Of a DNA stretch of 9,436 nt, positions 1 to 7,390 are shown piece by piece. The notes beneath the pieces are model-generated. The model worked only from the letters and a program-made list of their open reading frames with translations. It searched no databases and was not told the DNA's origin. Each line of letters opens with the position of its first letter. The first letter of the stretch is position 1. Source of the DNA: Alectryocaccomicrobium faecavium (GTDB lineage: Bacteria; Bacillota; Clostridia; Christensenellales; Aristaeellaceae); assembly GCA_018713425.1 (NCBI GenBank), contig DVOT01000062.1, positions 1 through 9,436 of the forward strand, read 5' to 3'. Both the position numbers and the translations under genes were made by a program.

Positions 1-434
1 TGCTGGAGCCGCCGCTGGGCCGCTTGGCGCTGGCGCTGATGCGCGGGCGGTATGGCCGCCAAGTGGGGGAGAGTTGGTACCGGTGGAACATCGAAAGCGA
101 GCGCAATTTTGCGCATCTGGCGGAGCGCGCCTATGGCATGCGGCCGTCTCCTACGCTGTTGCGCGCGTTGCGCAAGCCGCTTTTGCGCCGCGGCGCAGCG
201 GGCAGCGTGGCGCGCGTGGTGCGCGATGGCTACGCGCTCCCGCAGGAGGCGTATGCGCCGCAGTGCCCGGTGATGGTGCTGCGCGGCGGGCGAGACCCGT
301 ACGCGCGCTATGCCGGGCCGGAGATTTCCGGCGCGGAGCGGCACACGCTTCGCGCGGCGGCTCATTGCCCGGCGGAAACCGACGCGGACGCGGTGCGCGA
401 CTATTTGCGCGGTTGGTATAGAATGTTCCTCTAA
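1..434 (+). CDS. alpha/beta-hydrolase-like protein, C-terminal part (5' end outside window)
   Basis: The reading frame is open from the window edge (first complete codon at 3) to a TAA at 432-434, giving about 143 residues of a truncated protein. The end of the protein shows a hydrophobic strand, CPVMVLRGGRDPYARY, followed about 20 residues later by an AAAHCPAE segment. In the alpha/beta-hydrolase fold this is the usual arrangement near the C-terminus: a strand ending in the triad Asp, then the triad His. The nucleophile elbow (G-x-S-x-G) would lie upstream and is not visible, so catalytic competence cannot be judged. A TTG at 24 could initiate, but the frame continues upstream with similar composition, so I treat the gene as cut by the edge. 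It converges with the sugar operon across the inverted repeat at 453-516. Hydrolase membership is an inference from a short tail; the substrate is unknown. Confidence 0.55.
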   Translation, partial: LEPPLGRLALALMRGRYGRQVGESWYRWNIESERNFAHLAERAYGMRPSPTLLRALRKPLLRRGAAGSVARVVRDGYALPQEAYAPQCPVMVLRGGRDPYARYAGPEISGAERHTLRAAAHCPAETDADAVRDYLRGWYRMFL

Positions 435-452
435 ATTCCCAAGCGATTTTTT

Positions 453-516
453 CTGGCAAAAGGGCGCCGCTTTTTTGAACCGCTGGTTCGGAAAAAGCGG
501 CGCCGCTTGCTGCCAG
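453..516. terminator. nested inverted repeat between convergent genes, candidate bidirectional terminator
   Basis: A perfect 13-bp arm pair (463-475 with 492-504, GGCGCCGCTTTTT / AAAAAGCGGCGCC) is flanked by a second pair, CTGGCA at 453-458 and TGCCAG at 511-516. The apical part contains a further small hairpin, GAACC-GCT-GGTTC (477-489). It lies 18 nt after the stop at 434 and 6 nt before the minus-strand stop at 523, which is the expected place for a shared terminator of convergent units. Neither side has a long clean U-tract directly after the outer stem, so the efficiency is uncertain. Confidence 0.65.
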
Positions 517-522
517 GGAGAT

Positions 523-1311
523 TTACGCTTCGGCCCACACGGCTTTGCGCGCCGCGTCCAGGCAGGCAAAGCCTTGCGTGCCTGCCTCCACAAAGGGATC
601 CGTTTTGCCTTCGATGCTCATGCGGGCGTCATAGCCGCCGTCCTTCAGGGCTTGCATAATTTTGGCATAGTCCTCGCCGTCGTTCGGCTTGGGGCATTCG
701 CGCCCAATCGGATTGGCGGTGTGCACGTGCGCGATTTGGCTGCCGCACAGCGTGAGCACACTCGCCGGCTCGCTGGAGATGGCCATGTGATAGGTATCGG
801 CCAGCGCGCGAACGTGCCGCAGTTGCAAAATGGAGGCAAGGATTGTAGCCTCGCTCACCATGTTGATGATGTTGCTTTCCGCGCGGCGCAGCGGCTCGAT
901 GGCGATGGTAATGTCATGGTCGATGGCGTGGCGTTCCGCCAGGCGCAGGAAATTGCAAATTTGCCGCCAAGCCATGTCGATGGGGAAGCCTTCCGGCACG
1001 TTGCGCGCGCCGCTGCTGCCGAACACCACAATCTGTCCGCCCAGTTGTTTTGCGCGGGCAAAGGTCTTATCGAGGTATTCGTGCAGCGCCTGGGCGTTCA
1101 CATCCGAACCGGTAACGCGCAGCTTCGCGGGGAGCATGCCGTTAAAGGCTTCCACGCGGATGGGCGCGGCCTGCACGCGATCGCGCAGCGCGCGAAATTC
1201 CGCTTCGTCGATCTCGCTCAGGCGCGTTAAGCCGGCTTCCAGATAGTCAAAGCCCATCTTGGCCACGACTTCGATGTTTTCAATCGGCCCACAGATGCCA
1301 AGTCGAATCAT
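523..1311 (-). CDS. sugar phosphate isomerase/epimerase family protein (xylose isomerase-like TIM barrel), last gene of the fucI operon
   Basis: This 262-residue protein belongs to the xylose-isomerase-like (AP endonuclease family 2) TIM-barrel group, which interconverts or epimerises sugars and keto-sugars using a divalent metal. Candidate metal ligands sit at the ends of successive strands: Glu139 in IAIEP, Asp172 and His175 in ADTYHM, His195/His197 in AHVHTAN, and Glu234 in MSIEGK. The length is normal for the family. The ATG at 1309-1311 is preceded by GGAGG with a 6-nt spacer. The upstream Gfo/Idh/MocA gene ends only 9 nt away, so the two are co-transcribed. It is the last gene before the inverted repeat at 453-516. 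The fold assignment is firm, but the substrate is not. Paralogy with the gene at 2460-3344 suggests a sequential or complementary step in one pathway. Confidence 0.85.
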   Translation of the reverse strand: MIRLGICGPIENIEVVAKMGFDYLEAGLTRLSEIDEAEFRALRDRVQAAPIRVEAFNGMLPAKLRVTGSDVNAQALHEYLDKTFARAKQLGGQIVVFGSSGARNVPEGFPIDMAWRQICNFLRLAERHAIDHDITIAIEPLRRAESNIINMVSEATILASILQLRHVRALADTYHMAISSEPASVLTLCGSQIAHVHTANPIGRECPKPNDGEDYAKIMQALKDGGYDARMSIEGKTDPFVEAGTQGFACLDAARKAVWAEA

Positions 1312-1320
1312 GCGCGCCTC

Positions 1321-2472
1321 CTAATACGTGCCTTCTGTGCTCAGCACTTTTCCCGCGCTGTCCTTCAGGCGCGAAGTGGCGCGGCGCTTGTTGAGCTCTT
1401 CCAGGAATTTGTCCGCGTCCAGCGGCAGGGTCACGGTTTCATTGAGCCAGCTCGAAAGGTGCATGGCGTTGGAAAGCGTGAGGCCGTTGATGCCTTCCGT
1501 ACCGTCGGCGATCAGCGGCGTGCCCTTGAGCAGGTGCTGCGCGAAGGCGCGCAACACGCCCGCGTGCTGCGGATTTTCGCCATCGGTTTCCACTTCGATG
1601 GTTTCGCACTTGGGCGTGCCGAAGCCGCCCGTGTAGGTCTTCATAAACTCGGGGATGGAGGTTTCCAGCTTTTCCAGGGTCAGGGTCTTGCCGTCGCAGA
1701 TCAGCGTGCCGCCTTCCAGCACCACTTCCAGGCGGTTGGTGCCAGGCGCGTCGCCCGTGGAGGTGATGAACACGCCGGTGGCGCCGTTTTCAAATTCCAT
1801 GTAAGCGGTCACATCGTCTTCCACTTCGATGTCGTGCCACAGGCCGTTGTGCGTGAAAGCGCGCACGCGCACGGGCATGCCCACCAGCCACTGGAACAGG
1901 TCCAGATTGTGCGGGCACTGGTTGAGCAGCACGCCGCCGCCCTCGCCGGCCCAGGTGGCGCGCCACGCGCCGGAATCATAATAGCTCTGCGGGCGGAACC
2001 AGTTGGTAATCAGCCAATTCACGCGGCGAATGCTGCCCAGCTCGCCGGAGGAAATGATTTCCTTCATTTTGCGGTACACGCAGTTGGTGCGCTGGTTGAA
2101 CATGATGGCGTAGGTCGCCTTGCTCTTTTTGGCCAGCTCGTTCACCTCGGCCACGGCCTTGGTGTAAACGCCCGCGGGCTTTTCGCACATCACATGGATA
2201 TCGCGCTTGAGCGCGGCGGTGACCAACGGCGGATGGTCGTAGTGCGGGGTGGCCACGATAACCGCGTCCACCAGGCCGCTTTCCATCATGGTGATGGCGT
2301 CGTCAAACACCTTTACGTCCGGATACGTTTCCGCGGCCCACTTGCGGCGCTCGGGGTTGATATCCGCGATTGCCGTAAGAACCATGTCCGGCACCTGGCC
2401 GCTGGTGATGGTTTTGGCGTGGCCGCTGCCCATATTGCCCACGCCGATGATGCCAATCCTTACTTGATCCAT
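1321..2472 (-). CDS. Gfo/Idh/MocA family NAD(P)-dependent oxidoreductase
   Basis: This cytoplasmic sugar or cyclitol dehydrogenase has 383 residues, the usual family length. The N-terminal Rossmann domain carries G-V-G-N-M-G (residues 10-15, GxGxxG) for dinucleotide binding. The CEKP segment with Glu97-Lys98-Pro99 is the family's conserved EKP motif, whose Lys takes part in catalysis. The C-terminal domain has GEGGGVLLNQCPHNLDLFQWL, with His188 and Asp191 in the conserved substrate-site pattern. Family members oxidise a ring hydroxyl of sugars, inositols or glycosides, often giving 3-keto or 2-keto products. The ATG at 2470-2472 overlaps the 3' end of the preceding gene by 13 nt and has AGGAGAGG upstream, which suggests translational coupling. 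The next gene starts 9 nt after its stop. Sequence alone does not fix the substrate; the neighbours argue for a sugar linked to L-fucose or a keto-glycoside. Confidence 0.9.
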   Translation of the reverse strand: MDQVRIGIIGVGNMGSGHAKTITSGQVPDMVLTAIADINPERRKWAAETYPDVKVFDDAITMMESGLVDAVIVATPHYDHPPLVTAALKRDIHVMCEKPAGVYTKAVAEVNELAKKSKATYAIMFNQRTNCVYRKMKEIISSGELGSIRRVNWLITNWFRPQSYYDSGAWRATWAGEGGGVLLNQCPHNLDLFQWLVGMPVRVRAFTHNGLWHDIEVEDDVTAYMEFENGATGVFITSTGDAPGTNRLEVVLEGGTLICDGKTLTLEKLETSIPEFMKTYTGGFGTPKCETIEVETDGENPQHAGVLRAFAQHLLKGTPLIADGTEGINGLTLSNAMHLSSWLNETVTLPLDADKFLEELNKRRATSRLKDSAGKVLSTEGTY

Positions 2473-3344
2473 CGATTTGCCTCTCCTTCCCGATAGCCCG
2501 CGTCCGTCAAAATGGATTTCACGGCGTCCACCGCCGCGCGGAACGCGGTTCGATTGTCGCTATACGCGTACTTGTGGTGCAATTCCTCGCCCTGCAAGGC
2601 GTTCAGGCCGGCGAACACCTTGAGGTGCGGCTCAATGGTCAGCCCCGTTTCGTCGCCGCCGTAGTCCTTCAGAATCTCCGGCACGCTGCCGTCGCCCATG
2701 CCGCAGGGCACGACGCTGCCGTCCGCCAGGAGCGCGTCTTTCATGTGGAAATAATAGATATGCTTTTTCAGCATGGGGTACGCGTCCGCGGGCCGCGCGC
2801 CGCACTGGATGAAATTCGCCGGGTCGAAGATGCACTTGAGCCGGCCGCCAAAGGTTTCCACCAGATCCAGGCAGCGTTCGGGAATGTCGCCGTAAATGCC
2901 TTTTTCGTTTTCGTGCGCGAGGACGATGTCCTGCGCGTCGGCGGCGTCCAGCATTGCGCCGAGCTGGTCGATCACCTGCTGGCGGTACGCGGCGATGTCC
3001 TCGCCCTTGGGCGGATAAAAGCTGAACATGCGGAATGTGTTGGCGCCCAGGATCTTCGCCTGCTCCATGGAGCGCTTGAGCGCCTCCAGGTGCTCGGCAA
3101 AGCCTTCGTTCACCACGATTTTGCCGAACGGGGAACCGATGGCGGAAATGCCCACGCCCGCGCCGTCCAGCATGCGGCGCACTTCGCGCGCCTTTTCGTC
3201 TGTAAGGGCGGAAACGTTGGTGCCGTCCACGCCGCGGATTTCAATGCGGTCGATGCCAGCCTCCCGGAGCGCCTCAAGCTGCTCCGGGAAACTCGCGCTG
3301 GCCTCGTCCGCAAAGGCAGAAAGAATGTAGTTCGCCTTTGCCAT
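2460..3344 (-). CDS. sugar phosphate isomerase/epimerase family protein (xylose isomerase-like TIM barrel), directly after fucI
   Basis: This 294-residue TIM-barrel protein of the xylose-isomerase-like superfamily is a distant paralogue of the product of 523-1311. Candidate metal ligands are Glu145 in LAHENEKG, Asp174 in CIFDPANF, His200 in YYFHMKDA, and Glu238 in LTIEPHL. This is the Glu-Asp-His-Glu set seen in the related tagatose/psicose 3-epimerases and IolE-type enzymes. I place the start at the ATG of MAKAN (3342-3344), not at the TTG four codons earlier: GGAGG lies 5 nt upstream of this ATG, and the TTG would overlap that ribosome binding site. The gene follows fucI after 13 nt and its last codons overlap the oxidoreductase start by 13 nt, so it is the second cistron. 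The family assignment is firm; epimerase, isomerase or lyase activity cannot be told apart here. Confidence 0.87.
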   Translation of the reverse strand: MAKANYILSAFADEASASFPEQLEALREAGIDRIEIRGVDGTNVSALTDEKAREVRRMLDGAGVGISAIGSPFGKIVVNEGFAEHLEALKRSMEQAKILGANTFRMFSFYPPKGEDIAAYRQQVIDQLGAMLDAADAQDIVLAHENEKGIYGDIPERCLDLVETFGGRLKCIFDPANFIQCGARPADAYPMLKKHIYYFHMKDALLADGSVVPCGMGDGSVPEILKDYGGDETGLTIEPHLKVFAGLNALQGEELHHKYAYSDNRTAFRAAVDAVKSILTDAGYREGEANRWIK

Positions 3345-3357
3345 ATTTGCCTCCAAA

Positions 3358-5172
<1,815 letters not shown>

Positions 5173-5195
5173 ATGAAATTCCTCCCTACAAAAAA

Positions 5196-5212
5196 GCAAT
5201 GGGTGCTATTGC
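5196..5212. promoter_or_regulatory. short inverted repeat near the fucI transcription start, possible operator
   Basis: GCAAT (5196-5200) and ATTGC (5208-5212) form a 5-bp inverted repeat around a 7-nt centre. It lies just downstream of the predicted -10 box, where a repressor would block fucI transcription. The arms are short and could be chance; no regulator gene is in view. Confidence 0.25.
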
Positions 5213-5214
5213 AT

Positions 5215-5243
5215 ATTATACACGCTTTCCCGCTTCCGCGCAA
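5215..5243 (-). promoter_or_regulatory. promoter of the fucI operon (sigma-A type)
   Basis: On the minus strand a perfect TATAAT -10 box (plus-strand ATTATA at 5215-5220) lies 17 bp from a TTGCGC -35 candidate (plus-strand GCGCAA at 5238-5243), which keeps the TTG core. It is about 40 nt upstream of the fucI start codon. The -10 box is strong and the -35 is poor, which would fit a promoter that needs an activator or is weak without one. Confidence 0.6.
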
Positions 5244-5503
5244 TCGTGAAAAATGTGAAAATCCTGTGCACAAGATGACGCAAAAATGGACAGACGCAAA
5301 AGCGCCCGGTAGCCGGCCACCAGCTCGTAAAAAAAAACCAAGGGAGAGCGCGAGAGGGGCGTGCGAAGGCCGCCGCCTGTGGCGGAAACAGGCCGTAGCC
5401 GTCGAAGCCCCGAAGGGGTGGAGGGGCGAGGACACGCCCAAAGGGCGTCCGAAGCCCCGGAACACCGCGCCAGCGAAGCGCAGGCCGGTACGAAGATGCA
5501 AGA

Positions 5504-5524
5504 CGACCATTGCGAATTGTGGAT
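5504..5524 (+). repeat. 21-bp direct repeat, copy 1
   Basis: This copy is identical over 21 bp to the copy at 5634-5654. The core, ATTGCGAATTGTGG, is AT-richer than its surroundings, so it stands out within the GC-rich mosaic. It may mark the edge of a repeat module. Confidence 0.75.
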
Positions 5525-5633
5525 GTGGCAGCGGCGGGGGGCGCACGAAGCGCGCGCCCTGTGGGCGAAGCAGCGCGAAGTAAGCCCAATAAGCAAGGGA
5601 GGGCCGCAAGCGAGCTCTGCGAGCGCAGCGAAC

Positions 5634-5654
5634 CGACCATTGCGAATTGTGGAT
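5634..5654 (+). repeat. 21-bp direct repeat, copy 2
   Basis: Second copy of the repeat at 5504-5524. The sequence diverges immediately on both sides, so the two copies are not part of a longer simple duplication. Confidence 0.75.
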
Positions 5655-5675
5655 AGTTTACTCCCCCGTCCACCA

Positions 5676-5711
5676 GGGGCTGTGAAAAAACTTTTGGTTT
5701 TTCACAGCCCC
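5676..5711. terminator. perfect 14-bp inverted repeat, terminator-like hairpin
   Basis: GGGGCTGTGAAAAA (5676-5689) pairs perfectly with TTTTTCACAGCCCC (5698-5711) across an 8-nt loop. A GC-rich base with an A/T-rich top is typical of bidirectional terminators. It sits between divergent genes, 67 nt before the SPOR-gene start, where no gene ends. It may terminate leftover transcription from the mosaic region, act in the SPOR-gene leader, or be a small mobile repeat. Confidence 0.55.
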
Positions 5712-5778
5712 AGCGTATTTTGCATGTTCCCCTTCTTTTGCGCATAGGTATTCTGATGAAGCGAAGGGAGGGATGGCC

Positions 5779-6573
5779 ATGCATCGCGTGAAAGTGCGGC
5801 GGGAGCGGCCCGCGGCCGCGGCCTGGGCCCTGGCGGTTTTGCTCACCGCGTTGTTTGTATTCCTCATCGCGCGCGGCGCGGGCACGCAGAGCGGCGAAGA
5901 GACGCCGGAAAGCGCGCCGCGTCGGGCGTATGCGCTCACGTTTGCCCCGCTGGAAACGCACCTCGTGCAATTCGGCGCCTATGAGGACGCGCTCAGCGCG
6001 CGCATTGAGGCGGCGCGCTATATGCCGCGCGGCGCGGCGGGATATGTGCTGGAGGGCAGCCTGTACCGCGTGATCGGCGCGGGATACGATTCCCGGCAGG
6101 ACGCGCAGGGCGTGTGCGAACGCCTGCGGGAGGAAGAAGGCATGGAGGCGAGCGTCTATTCCCTCTCATCGGGCGAGGTGGAGCTGACCATTCAGGGCAC
6201 GCAGGCGCAAGTGGAGGCGCTCACCCAGGCGGAAACCGCCCTGCGCAACGCGGCCGCCCAACTCAACGAAACCGCCTTTGGATACGACCGCGGGGAACTC
6301 TCCAGCGAGGACGCGCGCAACCGTCTCGCGATCATCGCCGCCAGCGCGCGGCAGGCGCACCAGGCGCTATCGCAGGCCGCCGCGCATACGGAAAATTCGT
6401 CCATCGACGCATTTCTCTCCATTTTATCCGATTTGGCCGCTGAAACGGAGCAACTTTCCAATGAAAATGTTGCCGAGGGTCTTTCCTTTTCCGGCAGAAT
6501 CAAGTATAATTATATCAGTGTGCGTGTGAGGCACATTGGCGTGCTCAAGGCCATGGGCGATTTGCGCGCATAG
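5779..6573 (+). CDS. membrane-anchored SPOR-domain protein
   Basis: The 264-residue product starts with a short basic cytoplasmic tail (MHRVKVRRER), followed by one hydrophobic segment at about residues 13-32 and a polar linker. A SPOR-like domain at about 59-128 follows (HLVQFGAYEDALSARIEAAR, then YRVIGAGYDSRQDA). SPOR domains bind denuded peptidoglycan glycan strands, often at division sites or in spore-related machinery, so the bulk is probably outside the membrane. The rest (about 135-264) is Ala/Gln/Glu-rich and predicted helical. I chose the ATG at 5779: AAGGGAGG ends 6 nt before it, whereas it directly abuts the in-frame ATG at 5773. The stop is 22 nt before the DRTGG gene, so read-through into the redox operon is likely, although a TATAAT inside this gene (6505-6510) could give that operon its own promoter. 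The function of the C-terminal region is not recognised. Confidence 0.8.
   Translation: MHRVKVRRERPAAAAWALAVLLTALFVFLIARGAGTQSGEETPESAPRRAYALTFAPLETHLVQFGAYEDALSARIEAARYMPRGAAGYVLEGSLYRVIGAGYDSRQDAQGVCERLREEEGMEASVYSLSSGEVELTIQGTQAQVEALTQAETALRNAAAQLNETAFGYDRGELSSEDARNRLAIIAASARQAHQALSQAAAHTENSSIDAFLSILSDLAAETEQLSNENVAEGLSFSGRIKYNYISVRVRHIGVLKAMGDLRA
6482..6510 (+). promoter_or_regulatory. possible internal promoter for the DRTGG-HATPase-hydrogenase genes
   Basis: A perfect TATAAT (6505-6510) lies inside the 3' end of the SPOR gene, 17 bp after a poor TTTCCT -35 candidate (6482-6487). It is about 85 nt upstream of the GTG start of the DRTGG gene. The local sequence is AT-richer than the surrounding coding DNA. 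The weak -35 keeps confidence low. Confidence 0.35.
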
Positions 6574-6595
6574 AGAACTTTCGGGAGGTGCTTGC

Positions 6596-6952
6596 GTGAA
6601 AGCGACAGAAATACAAAAGCTGCTGGACGCGACAATCGTGTGCGGTTCGCTGGAGGGCATCGACGTGCTGTGCGGCTGCGGGTCGGACATGATGAGCGAC
6701 GTTCTCGCCTTCCCCAAGGAAAAGATGGTTTTGCTCACGGGGCTGACCAACGCGCATACGGTGCGCACTTGCGAACTGCTGGATGTGTGCGCGATTGTCT
6801 TTGTGCGCGGAAAAATCCCGGGCCGCGACGTGGTGGACGAAGCGGAGGAAGCCGGCATTCCCATTCTTACCACGCGGCTGACGCTGTACGACGCGTGCGG
6901 GACGCTGTTCAAGGCCGGACTGCCGGGGGGAACGGGGCGCAAACATGAGTGA
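6596..6952 (+). CDS. DRTGG domain-containing protein (first copy)
   Basis: This 118-residue cytoplasmic protein is essentially one DRTGG-type domain, the small fold also found next to CBS domains and in phosphotransacetylase-like proteins, of unproven biochemical role. Recognisable segments are CGSDMMSDVLAF (about 28-39), VLLTGLTNAHTVRTCELLD (about 45-63), IVFVRGKIPGRDVVDEAEEAGIPILTT (about 67-93). The start is the GTG at 6596, with GGGAGGTG just upstream; an open frame extends back to 6536 but overlaps the SPOR gene and lacks a ribosome binding site. Its last 8 nt overlap the next gene's start, so translation is likely coupled. DRTGG genes beside an anti-sigma-type ATPase and hydrogenase-like genes are a known clostridial arrangement, which points to a role in redox or hydrogen signalling. 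Its ligand is unknown. Confidence 0.82.
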   Translation: MKATEIQKLLDATIVCGSLEGIDVLCGCGSDMMSDVLAFPKEKMVLLTGLTNAHTVRTCELLDVCAIVFVRGKIPGRDVVDEAEEAGIPILTTRLTLYDACGTLFKAGLPGGTGRKHE

Positions 6953-7367
6953 AATGCTGTGCGAGCGCTTTGAAATAGCGCAGGGAGATTTTGCCACAGC
7001 GGGGGAAGCGTCTGGTCGGATCAAGCGCATCCTCAAAAAGCTGGGCGTGGATAGCGCGGTGGTGCGCCGCGTATCCGTGGCTTCTTATGAAGTGGAACTG
7101 AACCTGGTGATCCATTCGCTGGGCGGCAGGATGGAACTCACCGTATTGCCCGAGCACGTGAAACTCTATGTGGAAGACGATGGGCCGGGCATTCCGGATA
7201 TCGATAAGGCCATGCAGGAGGGCTTCTCCACCGCGAGCGACGAAGTGCGCATGATGGGCTTCGGCGCGGGCATGGGCCTACCCAATATGAAAAGAAACGC
7301 CGATGATTTTTCCATTTCAAGCGTCGTGGGGGAGGGCACGAAAATTACCATGACGTTCAATACCTAG
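6945..7367 (+). CDS. RsbW-like ATP-binding protein (HATPase_c, anti-sigma regulatory factor family)
   Basis: The 140-residue protein is a stand-alone GHKL ATPase domain. The N-box is YEVELNLVIHS, with Glu49/Glu51 and Asn53. The G1 box is VEDDGPGIPD (Asp78-Asp79-Gly80). The G2 box is GFGAGMGLPNMKRNAD (105-120). There is no dimerisation/phosphoacceptor or sensor domain, so it resembles anti-sigma kinases such as RsbW and SpoIIAB rather than a full histidine kinase. Such proteins bind a sigma factor or phosphorylate an antagonist on Ser/Thr; neither partner is encoded in the window. It overlaps the DRTGG gene by 8 nt and is followed after 23 nt by the hydrogenase-like gene. The inferred role is to pass on a redox or H2 signal from that iron-sulfur protein. 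Confidence 0.87.
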   Translation: MSEMLCERFEIAQGDFATAGEASGRIKRILKKLGVDSAVVRRVSVASYEVELNLVIHSLGGRMELTVLPEHVKLYVEDDGPGIPDIDKAMQEGFSTASDEVRMMGFGAGMGLPNMKRNADDFSISSVVGEGTKITMTFNT

Positions 7368-7390
7368 GATGCGGAGGAGGGGGATCGGCG

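Larger units (their letters stand above)
5250..5662. repeat. non-coding mosaic of short hairpins with a 21-bp direct repeat
   Basis: I see no convincing gene in this stretch. It contains a row of small hairpins, several with GAA-rich loops: 5375-5393 (GCCTGT/ACAGGC), 5408-5418 (CCCC-GAA-GGGG), 5434-5448 (ACGCCC-AAA-GGGCGT), 5467-5481 (GCGC/GCGC), 5539-5559 (GGGCGC/GCGCCC) and 5617-5628 (CTGCG/CGCAG). A 10-bp direct repeat, CGAAGCCCCG, occurs at 5403 and 5450. A 21-bp direct repeat beginning CGACCATTGCGAATTGTGGA occurs at 5504-5524 and 5634-5654, 130 bp apart. The open frames across it on both strands are low-complexity and have no domain. It looks like a dispersed intergenic repeat or a decayed element; whether it is transcribed is unknown. 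Confidence 0.6.

Noticed and set aside
310..1230. 306-codon plus-strand frame crossing the inverted repeat and the TIM-barrel gene
   Set aside because: It overlaps the hydrolase end, the terminator and an antisense real gene; no domain is visible.
3345..3356. Upstream TTG start for the TIM-barrel gene after fucI
   Set aside because: This start would overlap the GGAGG that serves the ATG at 3342-3344.
5250..5662. CRISPR array
   Set aside because: There are only two copies of the 21-bp repeat, 130 bp apart, with no regular spacing and no cas genes.
5206..5970. Minus-strand frames of 254 and 154 codons in the divergent intergenic region
   Set aside because: They translate the hairpin mosaic into Arg/Pro/Ala-rich low-complexity protein, and the longer one overlaps the SPOR gene. 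There is no recognisable domain.
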